A stretch of 60,849 nucleotides of DNA. Source: DATLOJ01 sp035536315. GTDB taxonomy: Bacteria; Actinomycetota; CADDZG01; JAHWKV01. Positions 16,286-25,543 of this stretch are shown here, piece by piece. The position numbers and the translations under genes are program-made. The notes below the pieces were generated by a model. That model was not told the DNA's origin. It made no database searches and worked only from the letters and a program-made list of their open reading frames with translations. The stretch lies in the NCBI GenBank assembly GCA_035536315.1, contig DATLOJ010000058.1, positions 1-60,849 on the forward strand. Reading direction: 5' to 3'. Each line of letters begins with the position of its first letter. Position 1 is the first letter of the stretch.

Positions 16286-18156
16286 GCGGGCACCGGCTGC
16301 GCTGCCTGGCCGAGGTAAGCGGTGATGACCTCTGGATGAGACGCAACCTCGTCGGGCGTGCCCTCTGCAAGCAAGCTCCCGAAGTTGAGAACGTATATGT
16401 AGTCGCAAACCGAAAGAACCATTGGGATGTTGTGTTCGATCAGCAGCACCGTGCGGCCAAGCTCGTCGCGAATCTCCTTCAACCTCTCCGCCAGGCTCTC
16501 GACAGCCGCCGGCGCAAAACCGGCGGAGGGCTCGTCGAGCATAAGAAGGGAGGGTGAAGTGATGAGCGCGCATGCGATTTCAACGAGCCTTTGCTGACCA
16601 TGCGACAGGTTCTTCACCGGTGTCTCTGCGTACCGTTCGAAACCGAGGGACTCGATCGCTTCTCGGGCCCGGTCGATCAATTCCGCTTCGATCCGGGCGG
16701 CTTTGGAAGTGAACAACAGTGCAGAACCATCTCCGTAAATTGCGGACGCGTGCTGCGCCATCAGGAAGTTCTCCTGCACGGAAAGGTTCTTCGCCAGCCC
16801 GATCAGCTGAAAGGTTCGTCCCATGCCAAGGGCCGCTCGCGCGTGAGGCGATAGCGCGGTTACGGACTCGCCCTGGAACTTGATGTCACCCGCATCGGGT
16901 TTGACCAGGCCGGAGATCGCGTTGAAAAGCGTTGTCTTTCCGGCGCCGTTCGGCCCGATGAGACCAATGATTTTCCCTGCCGGAACCTCCAGCGAGACTC
17001 CGTCCACGGCGACGAGTCCACCGAAAGAAACGCGGACGTCCGAGACTTCGAGAATCGGCCCCCCTCCTTCCGTGGGCGGAGGGGCCGCGCCTTTGGGGGC
17101 CGGAAGTTTTGGAAGACGCGTCGTCAGATCCTCCGGCGCGGGGTCGCGTTTCGCCTGCCTCTTCATGCGCACCTCATGGAACACCTCGGCAAACCCACCG
17201 GGGTGGTTCGCCATCGTGTACACCAAAAGAAACGCTCCGATGATCAGGTCCCAGCCTTCGATGCTCTGAAGGAGTCGCGGGGTGAGAGCGAAGAAGACGG
17301 CCGCAACAGCCACACCCTTCCGGTTTCCGAGCCCGCCCACAACCACAAGAACAACCAGGAACAGCGACCAGGCGTCGTAGCTAAAAGTGTCTGAGTTGAC
17401 GAAACCTATGAGGTGTCCGTACAGGGCTCCAGACAGGCCTGCGAGCGAACCGGAGAGGACGAACGCCGTCAGTTTGTAGCGAGTGATGTCGATCCCAAAC
17501 GACTGCGCGACAGCCTCGTCCTCTCTGATCGCATGGAAAGCACGTCCGAGCTTTGTCCGAACGACATTCACGTCGAGAAGCCAAACGAAGAGTGCAACGA
17601 CGAGGGCTAAGGCCAGGTAGTCGGCGTTTTCCGTAAGGACCCAGTTGCGGGAAAGTCTTCTGGGCAACTCGAGGCCGGCGGATCCCCGCGTGATCGGCTG
17701 CCATCGAAAGACGGATTCCTGCATCATGAAAGCGAAGCCGATCGTTGCGATAGCAAGATAGAGACCGCGCAGTCGCAAGGCGGGCAAACCGACCAGAAAC
17801 GCGAGGATGGCTCCGAATAAGACGGCTGCCAGCAACCCGGCATACAAGGGCAGTTCCGGGCCTCGAGTGGTGACGAGACCGCTCGCGAAGGCACCGGTCC
17901 CCAGCAAGGCCCCATGCCCCAGCGAGATCTGGCCTGCGTAACCCATGAGGAGGTTCAACGAGAGCGCCGCCGCTACATAGCACGTCGCGACGCCGAGCAT
18001 GAGCGCACGGTAGTCCGTGAAGATTCCGGGGATCGCTCTTGCAAGAAGCGGGGGCAGGATGATGAAGGACGCAGCGACAATCAAGATCTTGATCTGCCTC
18101 GGCGAGGGAGCAAACCCTTTTAGCGACATCCCCGCCTTTGTCCCAGTGGTGCTCAA
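16282..18156 (-). CDS. LivM permease fused to LivG ATPase
   Basis: About 624 residues. The first half (about 25-340) is a LivM permease with the family motif SLNLLMGYAGQISLGHGALL and later GRAFHAIREDEAVAQSFGID. The second half (about 365-620) is the LivG ATPase: GPNGAGKTTLFNAISG, the signature LSHGQQRLVEIACAL and LLMLDEPSAGFAP. A Pro/Gly-rich linker (APKGAAPPPTEGGG) joins them. Such permease-ATPase fusions occur in actinobacteria. The start taken is TTG 18156, overlapping the livH stop as TTGA; ATG 18129 (615 residues) is an equally possible start. With LivH, LivF and the binding protein encoded alongside, the importer is complete. Confidence 0.9.
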   Translation of the reverse strand: MSTTGTKAGMSLKGFAPSPRQIKILIVAASFIILPPLLARAIPGIFTDYRALMLGVATCYVAAALSLNLLMGYAGQISLGHGALLGTGAFASGLVTTRGPELPLYAGLLAAVLFGAILAFLVGLPALRLRGLYLAIATIGFAFMMQESVFRWQPITRGSAGLELPRRLSRNWVLTENADYLALALVVALFVWLLDVNVVRTKLGRAFHAIREDEAVAQSFGIDITRYKLTAFVLSGSLAGLSGALYGHLIGFVNSDTFSYDAWSLFLVVLVVVGGLGNRKGVAVAAVFFALTPRLLQSIEGWDLIIGAFLLVYTMANHPGGFAEVFHEVRMKRQAKRDPAPEDLTTRLPKLPAPKGAAPPPTEGGGPILEVSDVRVSFGGLVAVDGVSLEVPAGKIIGLIGPNGAGKTTLFNAISGLVKPDAGDIKFQGESVTALSPHARAALGMGRTFQLIGLAKNLSVQENFLMAQHASAIYGDGSALLFTSKAARIEAELIDRAREAIESLGFERYAETPVKNLSHGQQRLVEIACALITSPSLLMLDEPSAGFAPAAVESLAERLKEIRDELGRTVLLIEHNIPMVLSVCDYIYVLNFGSLLAEGTPDEVASHPEVITAYLGQAAQPVPA

Positions 18157-19025
18157 GCCGGTGACTTTCCGAGGATGCCCTGGGGACGAAACAGCAGCAC
18201 CAGGATGATCACGAAGAACACTGCGATGGACTGGATTCCCGGGAACTGGTTTCCTATGAAAACCCGCCCGATGATGGACTCGATGAGTCCAATTCCCACT
18301 CCCCCGATGAAAGCTCCGGAGAGACTGCTCAGGCCCCCGAGCAGGGCAGCAGCGAGACCGCGGACGAAGAGCAAAGACATGAATCCGGGGCTGAATGCCC
18401 CGATGGCTGGTTCGATGAGAATTGCCCCGAGGCCGCTTACGAAGGCGGAGGCCCCCCACGTAAAAGCCGAAACCGTTGCAACACGTACTCCAACCAGTCG
18501 CACGGCGACGGGGTCCTGGGATGCTGCGAGCACTCCCAACCCGAAATCTGTTCTGGTGAGGAAGACGGTCAGAGCAATGCCGAGCCCCAGAACCGCCGCG
18601 AAAGCAAGCATGTAGGTGTAGGAGATGTTGAACCCAAAAACTTCCGGCCCGAGCCCTTGAATGGGGGCGCGCAAAACCCTCGGACTCAATCCCCACACCT
18701 TTAGCTCAATGGAAAACAGAAGCAGGAAGAGACCGACTGTGGACACGGCAACGGCCAGTCTTGTAGCGCCCGCCATTCTCCTGACGACGAGCCCTTCGAA
18801 GATCAGTCCGATGGCGACCGCTGCGACGAGGGCCATGGATGCTCCGGCCCACCAGGGCCAGGACTGCTGTTCGTTGAAGGCCCACGCGACGAACAACGTG
18901 AATGTCCCTATCTCCCCCAGACCAAAGTTCAGAACCCTCGAACCGCGATAAACAAGAACCAGCCCGAGGGCGATCAGCCCATAAATTCCACCGTTGGCCA
19001 AGCCGGAGACGATCACGCGACCCAA
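18153..19025 (-). CDS. livH: Branched-chain amino-acid-type ABC importer permease LivH
   Basis: 290 residues, about eight membrane segments. N-terminal GLANGGIYGLIALGLVLVYR and the following VLNFGLGEIGTF are the LivH signature. DPVAVRLVGVRVATVSAFTW is the cytoplasmic loop that docks the ATPase. The start is TTG at 19025, supported by GGAGG seven bases upstream. It follows the binding-protein gene by 34 bp in the first Liv operon and pairs with the LivM half of the next gene to form the membrane channel. Confidence 0.94.
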   Translation of the reverse strand: MGRVIVSGLANGGIYGLIALGLVLVYRGSRVLNFGLGEIGTFTLFVAWAFNEQQSWPWWAGASMALVAAVAIGLIFEGLVVRRMAGATRLAVAVSTVGLFLLLFSIELKVWGLSPRVLRAPIQGLGPEVFGFNISYTYMLAFAAVLGLGIALTVFLTRTDFGLGVLAASQDPVAVRLVGVRVATVSAFTWGASAFVSGLGAILIEPAIGAFSPGFMSLLFVRGLAAALLGGLSSLSGAFIGGVGIGLIESIIGRVFIGNQFPGIQSIAVFFVIILVLLFRPQGILGKSPA

Positions 19026-19059
19026 GATTTATCCTCCTGTCTGAACGCGATTTTGGGTC

Positions 19060-20556
19060 TTAGAAGTGCTCCTTGCACCGCTCCAGCTCGCGCCACCCAC
19101 TCGTCCCGAGCGGATGCTCTTCTGTGCGCGTTCTCGACTTGACGTAGGTCTCCATGGCGATGAGCGTGTGTCCCCCCACGTGTCCGTTGCGTGTGAAGTC
19201 GAGAGGACAGTTGGGCTGGACTTCCTTGTGTCTCCCGGTAAGGAGAAGCCCGGCAATCTTGTTTCGGGTGCAGTCTCTGCCACAGTCGAGAAGAAGCTGG
19301 TGCATCTGTTTGGCTGCCATCCAGGTCATGAACAGAACGTCGTTTGGGGTGGAGTCGGGATGGCCGTACTTGGCTTGAGCTGCCTCGAACCGGCGCAGCT
19401 CGTCGGCATAGGCGGAGAACGGACCACCGTATTCCCCAAGGGAGTATGCGGGCCACGCAGAGATCCCCTCGATGTCCAGGTCGCCGGCCTCGGCTCCCAG
19501 GGTGTCCGTTGTTGTGTTGAAGGGGAACACCACCCATGTGGGGTTGAACTCCTGCTCTTTGGCTTGTTTGATCATGTCGGTCGCCATCAGCGCGTTCTCC
19601 CAGAAGAAGACGACCTCCGCCCCCTTGCGCTCGAGCTCGTCGATCTCATTCGAGTACACCGCTTGCTGGGCTCTCACGGGAAGTTCGGCAACCAGAGTCA
19701 CGGCGTTTCCGATCGTCTCCTTGAATCCGGTGTATCCGGGCTTCCAGTTGTCGCTGTTGCGCCAAACAACTCCGACCTTCTTCCCGGGATGTTTCTTGGC
19801 AATCCATTCTCCGAACATCTCGCCGGTTTTGTTGACGGTGGGGAAGAAGCTGAAGCTGTACTTCTTGCTCAGGTCTTCGGATGCCATGTGATGCATGTAA
19901 AGAACGTGGTTGTTCTCGGCCCACGCCCTCACCGCAGGTATCTGGTCGAACCCGATTCCCCCGCCAAGGATGAAGGGCCTTCCTTTATTGCATTCCTCCG
20001 CAGCCAGAACCGCTTTATCGGGGAGGTAAGTGTCGTCCTCAAATGTCGCTTGAACCTTCCTTCCGTGTACGCCGCCGTTATCGTTCAGATTCCTCCAGTA
20101 GATATCGAAGTCCTCGGGCCTTGCGTCGAACGCAGGGCCAAGTGAGAGGGCGGCGTGAGTGCAAAGCGTGATCTGCGAATTGGTTATGCCGATACGGTCT
20201 TCCGCCGGCGTGAATATGTCAGCGACCGGAACACCTTCGGCACTCGTGGTGATTTGCACCCCACCTTTTGTCTGGGTGGGTCCTGTTCGGCCGGAGCGTG
20301 GCGCACCCGGAGTTTCGACCGCGACGGCGGCTGTGTCGGTAACTTGTGGAGCCAGTTCCTCGACTGGAGCGGCCGTGACATCGGACTGCTCGGGCCTGAA
20401 CTCAGGACGGCGCGCAAGGGTCTCGGGGTTGCCAAGAAGCATCGAGCTCGTGACGAGCAGCAGAGCAATGGCACCGGCAACGCTCGATCGGTACTGAGTG
20501 CCGACGAAGAACTTGCCGATTCTTCCCGTTTCCCAGACTTGCTTTAGCCAGTTCAT
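19060..20556 (-). CDS. Liv-type ABC importer substrate-binding protein with N-terminal membrane segment
   Basis: 498 residues, longer than the usual 380-430. Residues 25-43 form one hydrophobic segment (AGAIALLLVTSSMLLG) after a positively charged 23-residue lead. There is no lipobox Cys, so the protein is anchored by this segment or cleaved after it. A low-complexity linker rich in Ala, Pro and Thr covers about 50-105. The type I binding-protein fold starts near residue 120 (IGITNSQITLCTHAALSLGP) and includes KKVGVVWRNSDNW. It has an AGGAGGGG ribosome site. It is encoded between a CocE-type hydrolase and livH, suggesting that the imported ligand is related to the hydrolase product; the ligand itself is unknown. 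Confidence 0.85.
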   Translation of the reverse strand: MNWLKQVWETGRIGKFFVGTQYRSSVAGAIALLLVTSSMLLGNPETLARRPEFRPEQSDVTAAPVEELAPQVTDTAAVAVETPGAPRSGRTGPTQTKGGVQITTSAEGVPVADIFTPAEDRIGITNSQITLCTHAALSLGPAFDARPEDFDIYWRNLNDNGGVHGRKVQATFEDDTYLPDKAVLAAEECNKGRPFILGGGIGFDQIPAVRAWAENNHVLYMHHMASEDLSKKYSFSFFPTVNKTGEMFGEWIAKKHPGKKVGVVWRNSDNWKPGYTGFKETIGNAVTLVAELPVRAQQAVYSNEIDELERKGAEVVFFWENALMATDMIKQAKEQEFNPTWVVFPFNTTTDTLGAEAGDLDIEGISAWPAYSLGEYGGPFSAYADELRRFEAAQAKYGHPDSTPNDVLFMTWMAAKQMHQLLLDCGRDCTRNKIAGLLLTGRHKEVQPNCPLDFTRNGHVGGHTLIAMETYVKSRTRTEEHPLGTSGWRELERCKEHF

Positions 20557-20569
20557 ATTCCCCTCCTGA

Positions 20570-22297
20570 TCAGGCCGGTATCACCGGAAGAAGCACATGT
20601 GATGGCCGGCTCGCGTCCATGAAGATTGTCTGACGAACCGGTTTCGTAGTTGATGCCTCGGTCGGAACCTCTCCCGTGTTGGGGTTTCGGTCGTACCGAG
20701 GAAAGTCGCTCGAGGTGATTATGACGGCGATGCGGTGCCCCGCCTTGAACAGGACTGAGGTGGCCCACATATCGACCGTGTACTCGAGCACGGCCCCGGC
20801 CTCGATCAACTTTCGCTCCCCCGTTCGATAGCTGGCGCGGAGAATCCCGTCACACATATTGATGATTCGGCCGTCCGGGTAGACGTCGCAAAGCTTCACG
20901 ACCCAGTCGGTGTCCTTCCCCTCTGTGGCCGCAAACAAGTTGGCTGAGACGGGGCCGGTCACCTCGAGATCCGAAATCAGAGCGTCGGTCTGGAAGAGCA
21001 GTACATCGCTGCGGCCGGTTATCGGCCTCTGGTCGACCGGCCCCCGCGTATAGGAAAGTGGAAGCAACAGGGTGCCCCCGCGGGTTGGGCATGGGTCTAA
21101 AGGGTCGTAAACGTAAGTCGCTTGTTCTGAGTCTCCGGAGGGAACGCCCCATGAAAGGCCACCTCCGGGTTGCATGTACAGCTTGCGCTGCTCGGCACGG
21201 GCGAGAGGCCATTCGCTTTCATCTCTCCAGCGGTTCAGCCCTTGAACGAAGATCTTGACGGGTGGCTCTTCATCGATCCCGTTGCGCTCGCCCTTCAGCC
21301 AGCGATCGAACCAACGCAACTGCAAAGCGGTGAGATCTTCCTTGAGGTCGAGAAGTGCGCCGGAAGCTCTCATTCCGAAATCGATGTCCCCCACGACCGG
21401 CATGAACGATGCGACGTTCGCGTGCGACCACGGCCCGATGATTAGCTTGGTGAACTTTCTCGAGTCCTCGTTGGCACCCGCATCCCGCGTCTGCGCGTAA
21501 TGGGCCAGGTCGTGGCCAATGGTTACATCGTGCCATCCCGACACGATGAGAGCCGGTACCTGGACCTGCGTATGCAACCGCTCCTTGAGAATCTGCTGGT
21601 TGAACTCGTCGACGGGAAGTCGGCTCATCCAGTCGAAGACGAAAGGAATGAACTCAGGGTCATCCGGCCGAAGTGAAGGCATCTTGTTGATTGGTAGATG
21701 CGTTACGACGTCCCGAAAGTTGTCGACATCCTCGAACAGCTGGATGAACTCTTCCATGAACTCCGGACGGCCTATCTTCTTTCGCGGAAGAACCGACGCG
21801 CCGATTCCCAGGGCCCAGCTAACTACGAGCCCGAGCATGAACGCGCCGCCACGCCACATGTGGTCTTCCCAGGCATGGGGGGCCGTCCATGGGGAGATTG
21901 CTCTTAGCGGCTGAGGCCTCGCGTACGCGGTATGCCAGGCAGTCGCTCCCATGTATGACACCCCGTACGCGCCCACGTTGCCGTCGGACCACGGAAGCTT
22001 TGCGGCCCAATCGACGGTGTCGGACCCGTCGTCCATCTCATTGACGTACGGAATGAACTCATCACCGTCCGACGCCCACCGCCCTCTCACATCCTGGATG
22101 ACAACCACGTAGCCACTCGAGGCCGCTTTTCGTGGATCGAGCATGGCAGCGGTAAAGGGCCAGAACTCCTTGTTGTAGGGAGTTCGCTGCACAAGGACTG
22201 GGTAGTTGCCCTCTTCCGAAGGGCGGTAGATATCGGCACGCAATACCGTGCCATCGCGCATCTTGGCGTCAACGTTCTGCTCGATCACAACCGTCAT
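20570..22297 (-). CDS. CocE/NonD family hydrolase
   Basis: 575 residues from ATG 22297. Alpha/beta-hydrolase of the X-Pro dipeptidyl-peptidase S15/CocE type. The oxyanion-loop and nucleophile region is NVGAYGVSYMGATAW with Ser114. The catalytic His is likely in GPWSHANV. The C-terminal jelly-roll domain typical of CocE follows (about 350-575, with SDVLLFQTDALISDLEVTGP). Such enzymes cleave esters or amides (cocaine esterase, glutaryl-7-ACA acylase). The A of the ATG is shared with the stop of the KAS III-like gene (TGATG). Being first after that gene and directly before a binding protein suggests an extracellular or cytoplasmic role in preparing the imported compound; no signal peptide is visible. 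Confidence 0.88.
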   Translation of the reverse strand: MTVVIEQNVDAKMRDGTVLRADIYRPSEEGNYPVLVQRTPYNKEFWPFTAAMLDPRKAASSGYVVVIQDVRGRWASDGDEFIPYVNEMDDGSDTVDWAAKLPWSDGNVGAYGVSYMGATAWHTAYARPQPLRAISPWTAPHAWEDHMWRGGAFMLGLVVSWALGIGASVLPRKKIGRPEFMEEFIQLFEDVDNFRDVVTHLPINKMPSLRPDDPEFIPFVFDWMSRLPVDEFNQQILKERLHTQVQVPALIVSGWHDVTIGHDLAHYAQTRDAGANEDSRKFTKLIIGPWSHANVASFMPVVGDIDFGMRASGALLDLKEDLTALQLRWFDRWLKGERNGIDEEPPVKIFVQGLNRWRDESEWPLARAEQRKLYMQPGGGLSWGVPSGDSEQATYVYDPLDPCPTRGGTLLLPLSYTRGPVDQRPITGRSDVLLFQTDALISDLEVTGPVSANLFAATEGKDTDWVVKLCDVYPDGRIINMCDGILRASYRTGERKLIEAGAVLEYTVDMWATSVLFKAGHRIAVIITSSDFPRYDRNPNTGEVPTEASTTKPVRQTIFMDASRPSHVLLPVIPA

Positions 22298-23250
22298 CAG
22301 ACTGCTCCCCATCTGATGACCGTCGCGGCCCACGTATATCCCGTCCCCGCTGCAAGCAGAAGCGCAACGCTTCCTTCGGAGAGCTTCCCCTGCTCGCTGC
22401 ACTGCGCAAGGGACATGAGCGGATCTACAGCGCTCATGTGTCCATAGTGGTCTAGGTACCAGGCATTTCCTTGCTCGACCCCGAGCTCGACGAGGATCGA
22501 GTCGTGAAGAGAGCGCTTCATGTGAATCGGAAGCAGCAAATCGATGTCGTCGACTTCGAGGCCGCTGCGTTCCAGCGCCTCTGTCGAGACCTTGAGGAAG
22601 TTCTTGAGTGTTATTGGGTCGAGTTGCGACTTCATCTCCACACCGTCGACGAGTCCAAGCCTGTGCATCCCAGCACTCACGGTCTCCGCGGTCGCCGGAT
22701 GTTTGCTTCCGCCGCCCTGCATACGAACGTGCTCGGAGAAGGAGCCGTCGGTGAGGATGCTCGATCCCAACACTGCATTGCGGCGCAGGCCCCGCGCCAT
22801 AACGGCGGCCGCCGCCCCGTCGCCGAAGTTGAACATGAACCGCGACGCGGAATCGGAGTAGTCGAGCAGATGCGATTCCTTGGAGGCCCCCACCAGCAAG
22901 ATGGATCGCAGACTTGGATCGGACCTCAGCATGTCGCTCGCCAGCTTCAGTGCGATGGGCGCCCCAGCAGAGACATTTACGGCCTCGATGGAAAAGCCCT
23001 CGATTCCGAGGCGTTCCTGGATCATGGGAGCCGCCTGCCAGATCAAGTAATCCTTCCAGTGGGAGCCGAAGTACAAAACCGCATCAACCTCGGATGGATC
23101 GTTGCGCTCGAGAAGCGGTGCGGCTGCGGACACACACATGTCGGTTACATGCTCGTCCGTAGCGGCAATGTGCTTGCCGGCGATCCCGAATTTCTCCCGA
23201 AGGACGTCTTCGGGGATTCCGCTCTTGGCGCTTATCTCGGTAGCGCTCAT
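22297..23250 (-). CDS. KAS III-like (thiolase-fold) protein with Ser at the catalytic Cys position
   Basis: 317 residues from ATG 23250. The thiolase-fold order of FabH is kept: REKFGIAGKHIA, DAVLYFGSHW, FGDGAAAAVM, HMSAVDP and a C-terminal LLLAAGTGYTWAA. Compared with FabH of this same window (Cys114/His246/Asn276), the aligned residues are Ser94 (VNVSAGAP), His243 (PIHMKRS) and His271 (YGHMSAVD). So the nucleophile is Ser and the Asn is His. A Ser nucleophile is known in DpsC, the priming KAS III-like enzyme of daunorubicin synthesis, which loads an acyl group. The frame is open upstream to 23346 and reads ADLGWYAPEQF, which resembles the missing first strand, but no ATG, GTG or TTG occurs there. 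The true start may be a rare codon (ATT 23337 or ATC 23286). Confidence 0.8.
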   Translation of the reverse strand: MSATEISAKSGIPEDVLREKFGIAGKHIAATDEHVTDMCVSAAAPLLERNDPSEVDAVLYFGSHWKDYLIWQAAPMIQERLGIEGFSIEAVNVSAGAPIALKLASDMLRSDPSLRSILLVGASKESHLLDYSDSASRFMFNFGDGAAAAVMARGLRRNAVLGSSILTDGSFSEHVRMQGGGSKHPATAETVSAGMHRLGLVDGVEMKSQLDPITLKNFLKVSTEALERSGLEVDDIDLLLPIHMKRSLHDSILVELGVEQGNAWYLDHYGHMSAVDPLMSLAQCSEQGKLSEGSVALLLAAGTGYTWAATVIRWGAV

Positions 23251-23382
23251 GAACTGCTCCGGGGCATACCATCCGAGATCCGCGATGCCTGCCGATGAAG
23301 AAGATTCGAGGACTATCTTGCGCTCCGAGTCGTCAATAGGTTGTAATTAGTGAATCACCTGTCAGTTTTCTATAACGACTAG

Positions 23383-24039
23383 ATGGCGCAGTCAACCCAC
23401 CGGCGCCTGAGCCCGCCCTCCTCTGGGGGGAAAAATGGCCGCGGAGGTTCTCTCACCAAGAAGGGTGAATTGACGCGGCTGAAGCTTCTCGAGGTGGCCG
23501 AAGAGGTCTTTGGTGAAAAGGGCTACGACCTTGCATCGATCTCTGAGATAACCAGGAGGGCCGGCGTCGCCCAGGGAACCTTCTACTTGTACTTCGAAGG
23601 GAAGAGGCAGATCTTCTCGGAACTCGTACGATCGATCGGACGCACTCTGCGACACGAGCTCCAAACCGCAATTGTGGGCGCTACCACGCGAGCAGAAGTC
23701 GAACGGCTCGGATATCAGGCCTTCTTCGACTATGTGCGCCGCCATCCCAGCATCTACAGAATCGTTCGACAGGCAGAGTTTGTAGACCGCAAAGCGTTCA
23801 GCGATTACTACAGGACGTTCGCCGAGGGATATCAAAAAGGCCTGGAGGCATCAGCGGCTTCCGGCCAGGTTAGAGACCTCGACCCCGAGGTCGTCGCCTG
23901 GTGCTTGATGGGAATGGGGGACCTGGTGGGAGTCAGATGGATTCTTTTGGACGGCGGGGGCCGCGTTCCAAAGAAGGTCCTCGACACGATGCTCGACCTG
24001 ATCGCCAACGGCTTGAACGGGGCCGGCAACGCCAAGTAA
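23383..24039 (+). CDS. TetR family transcriptional regulator
   Basis: 218 residues. The helix-turn-helix is ASISEITRRAGVAQGTFYLY (about 51-70), followed by FEGKRQIFSELV, the standard TetR DNA-binding domain. The ligand domain has no recognised match. ATG 23383 has no ribosome site, and an AT-rich TATAAC box ends seven bases upstream, so the mRNA may be leaderless. It sits between the divergent KAS III-like/hydrolase/importer operon and the co-directional acyl-CoA ligase and lipase genes. It is the natural candidate regulator of the island, probably sensing an acyl-CoA. Confidence 0.92.
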   Translation: MAQSTHRRLSPPSSGGKNGRGGSLTKKGELTRLKLLEVAEEVFGEKGYDLASISEITRRAGVAQGTFYLYFEGKRQIFSELVRSIGRTLRHELQTAIVGATTRAEVERLGYQAFFDYVRRHPSIYRIVRQAEFVDRKAFSDYYRTFAEGYQKGLEASAASGQVRDLDPEVVAWCLMGMGDLVGVRWILLDGGGRVPKKVLDTMLDLIANGLNGAGNAK

Positions 24040-24109
24040 CGGCTTCAACCCGAACTCGATCGGCTTTTGGATAAGCCGGCGCGCTTACCTCACGCCGAAC
24101 CGAACGGCG

Positions 24110-25543
24110 GTGGAGTTCGAGGACGAACTGATCAGCTATTCCCAGCTGAACGACCGCTCGAATGCCTTCGCATCGGTTCTCGAGTCTGAAGGCCTCGAGA
24201 AGGGCGACCGGGTTGCAGTCCTTTCTGAGAATCGTCCCGAGTATCTGGGGCTGTTCTTCGCCTGCGCAAAGCTGGGGCTCGTGCTGGCCCCCGTCTCCTG
24301 GAGGCTTTCGCCAGAAGAGATGGCCTGGCAGCTGAATGACTCCTCACCTTCGGTGCTGTTCGCTTCAGACGAATACCTGGAGGCCGCGAAGGTTCTGTTC
24401 TCCCAAAGAGTCATCGAACTTCAGTCGGAAGGGGCGACCGGTGATCGGCCGGCGGAACCTTCAGATCGAAGCAGCTTCGACGATCCGCTCATGATCCTGT
24501 ACACGAGCGGCACGACCGGAAGGCCCAAGGGTGCGGTTCTGACCCATGGCAACTTCTTCTGGGCAAATCTCAACATGATCGTTGCGTCACAGTTTTCCTC
24601 CGACGATGTGAGTCTCGTTTTCCTCCCGATGTTCCACATCGGCGGGTGGAACATCAACACGCTTACGGTGCTGCTCAAGGGCGGCAAGGTCCTGCTCGAA
24701 AAGTCGTTCGATTCGAAGAGAGCCCTCGACCTCATAGAGCGAAAACACGTTACGTGGATGATGGGCGTCCCGGCTACGTATCTGTTTCTGAGTCAGGCCG
24801 AGGGGTTCGAGAGCCGCGATCTTTCATCTGTCCGGCAGATGGTCGTTGGGGGTGCACCCATGCCAGAGGCGCTCCTAAAAACGTACTCGGACCGGGGTAT
24901 CGAGATCGTGCAGGGTTATGGCTCTACCGAGCTGGCCCCCAACGCGCTCTTATTGCCTATGGATGAAGCCGGGGCTCGGCAGGGGTCTGCAGGTCAGCCT
25001 TACTTCTTTACAGATACGCGGCTGATGAACGACGAGGGAGATCTGCTCGAGCCCCCAGCCACCGGCGAGATAGTTGCGCGGGGGCCGATTGTCATGAAGG
25101 GGTACTGGCAGAGAGAAGATGCGACCGCCGATGCCATTAAAGAGGGCTGGCTTCATACCGGCGATGTCGCCCGCACCGACGAGGATGGCTACTTCTACGT
25201 CATAGACCGAAAGACCGACATGATCATCTCCGGGGGGGAGAACATCTATCCGGCCGAGGTTGAGAATGCGCTTTACCAGCACCCCCACATAGCGGAGGCG
25301 GCCGTATTTGGGATTCCCGACGACCGGTGGGGCGAGGCGGTGCACGCCGTCATCGTTCCCAAGGAAGGCTCGGAACTTAGCGGGGAAGATGTCATCGCCC
25401 ATTGCAAAGGCATTCTGGCCAAGTTCAAGACTCCGCGTTCGGTCGAAATTACAGCCGATCCTCTGCCCCGAACTCCGGCCGGCAAGGTCCGCAAACACGA
25501 TTTGCGCGTGGAGCATTGGCGGGGAAGGGACAGGAACATATGA
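24110..25543 (+). CDS. Acyl-CoA synthetase (AMP-forming ligase)
   Basis: 477 residues from GTG 24110. The P-loop-like core is LYTSGTTGRPKGAVLTH, followed by QGYGSTEL (A5), GWLHTGDVARTDEDGYFYV, DRKTDMIISGGENIYPAEVE and the catalytic Lys in TPAGKVRKHD. It activates a carboxylic acid to an acyl-adenylate and then acyl-CoA. The family usually starts about 16 residues earlier. The codons upstream of the GTG indeed read IGFWISRRAYLTPNRTA, which fits the family, yet no ATG/GTG/TTG lies between them and the in-frame stop at 24014. ATC at 24059 is a possible rare start. It overlaps the lipase start (ATGA). It likely feeds the acyl-CoA dehydrogenase encoded nearby. Confidence 0.92.
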   Translation: MEFEDELISYSQLNDRSNAFASVLESEGLEKGDRVAVLSENRPEYLGLFFACAKLGLVLAPVSWRLSPEEMAWQLNDSSPSVLFASDEYLEAAKVLFSQRVIELQSEGATGDRPAEPSDRSSFDDPLMILYTSGTTGRPKGAVLTHGNFFWANLNMIVASQFSSDDVSLVFLPMFHIGGWNINTLTVLLKGGKVLLEKSFDSKRALDLIERKHVTWMMGVPATYLFLSQAEGFESRDLSSVRQMVVGGAPMPEALLKTYSDRGIEIVQGYGSTELAPNALLLPMDEAGARQGSAGQPYFFTDTRLMNDEGDLLEPPATGEIVARGPIVMKGYWQREDATADAIKEGWLHTGDVARTDEDGYFYVIDRKTDMIISGGENIYPAEVENALYQHPHIAEAAVFGIPDDRWGEAVHAVIVPKEGSELSGEDVIAHCKGILAKFKTPRSVEITADPLPRTPAGKVRKHDLRVEHWRGRDRNI

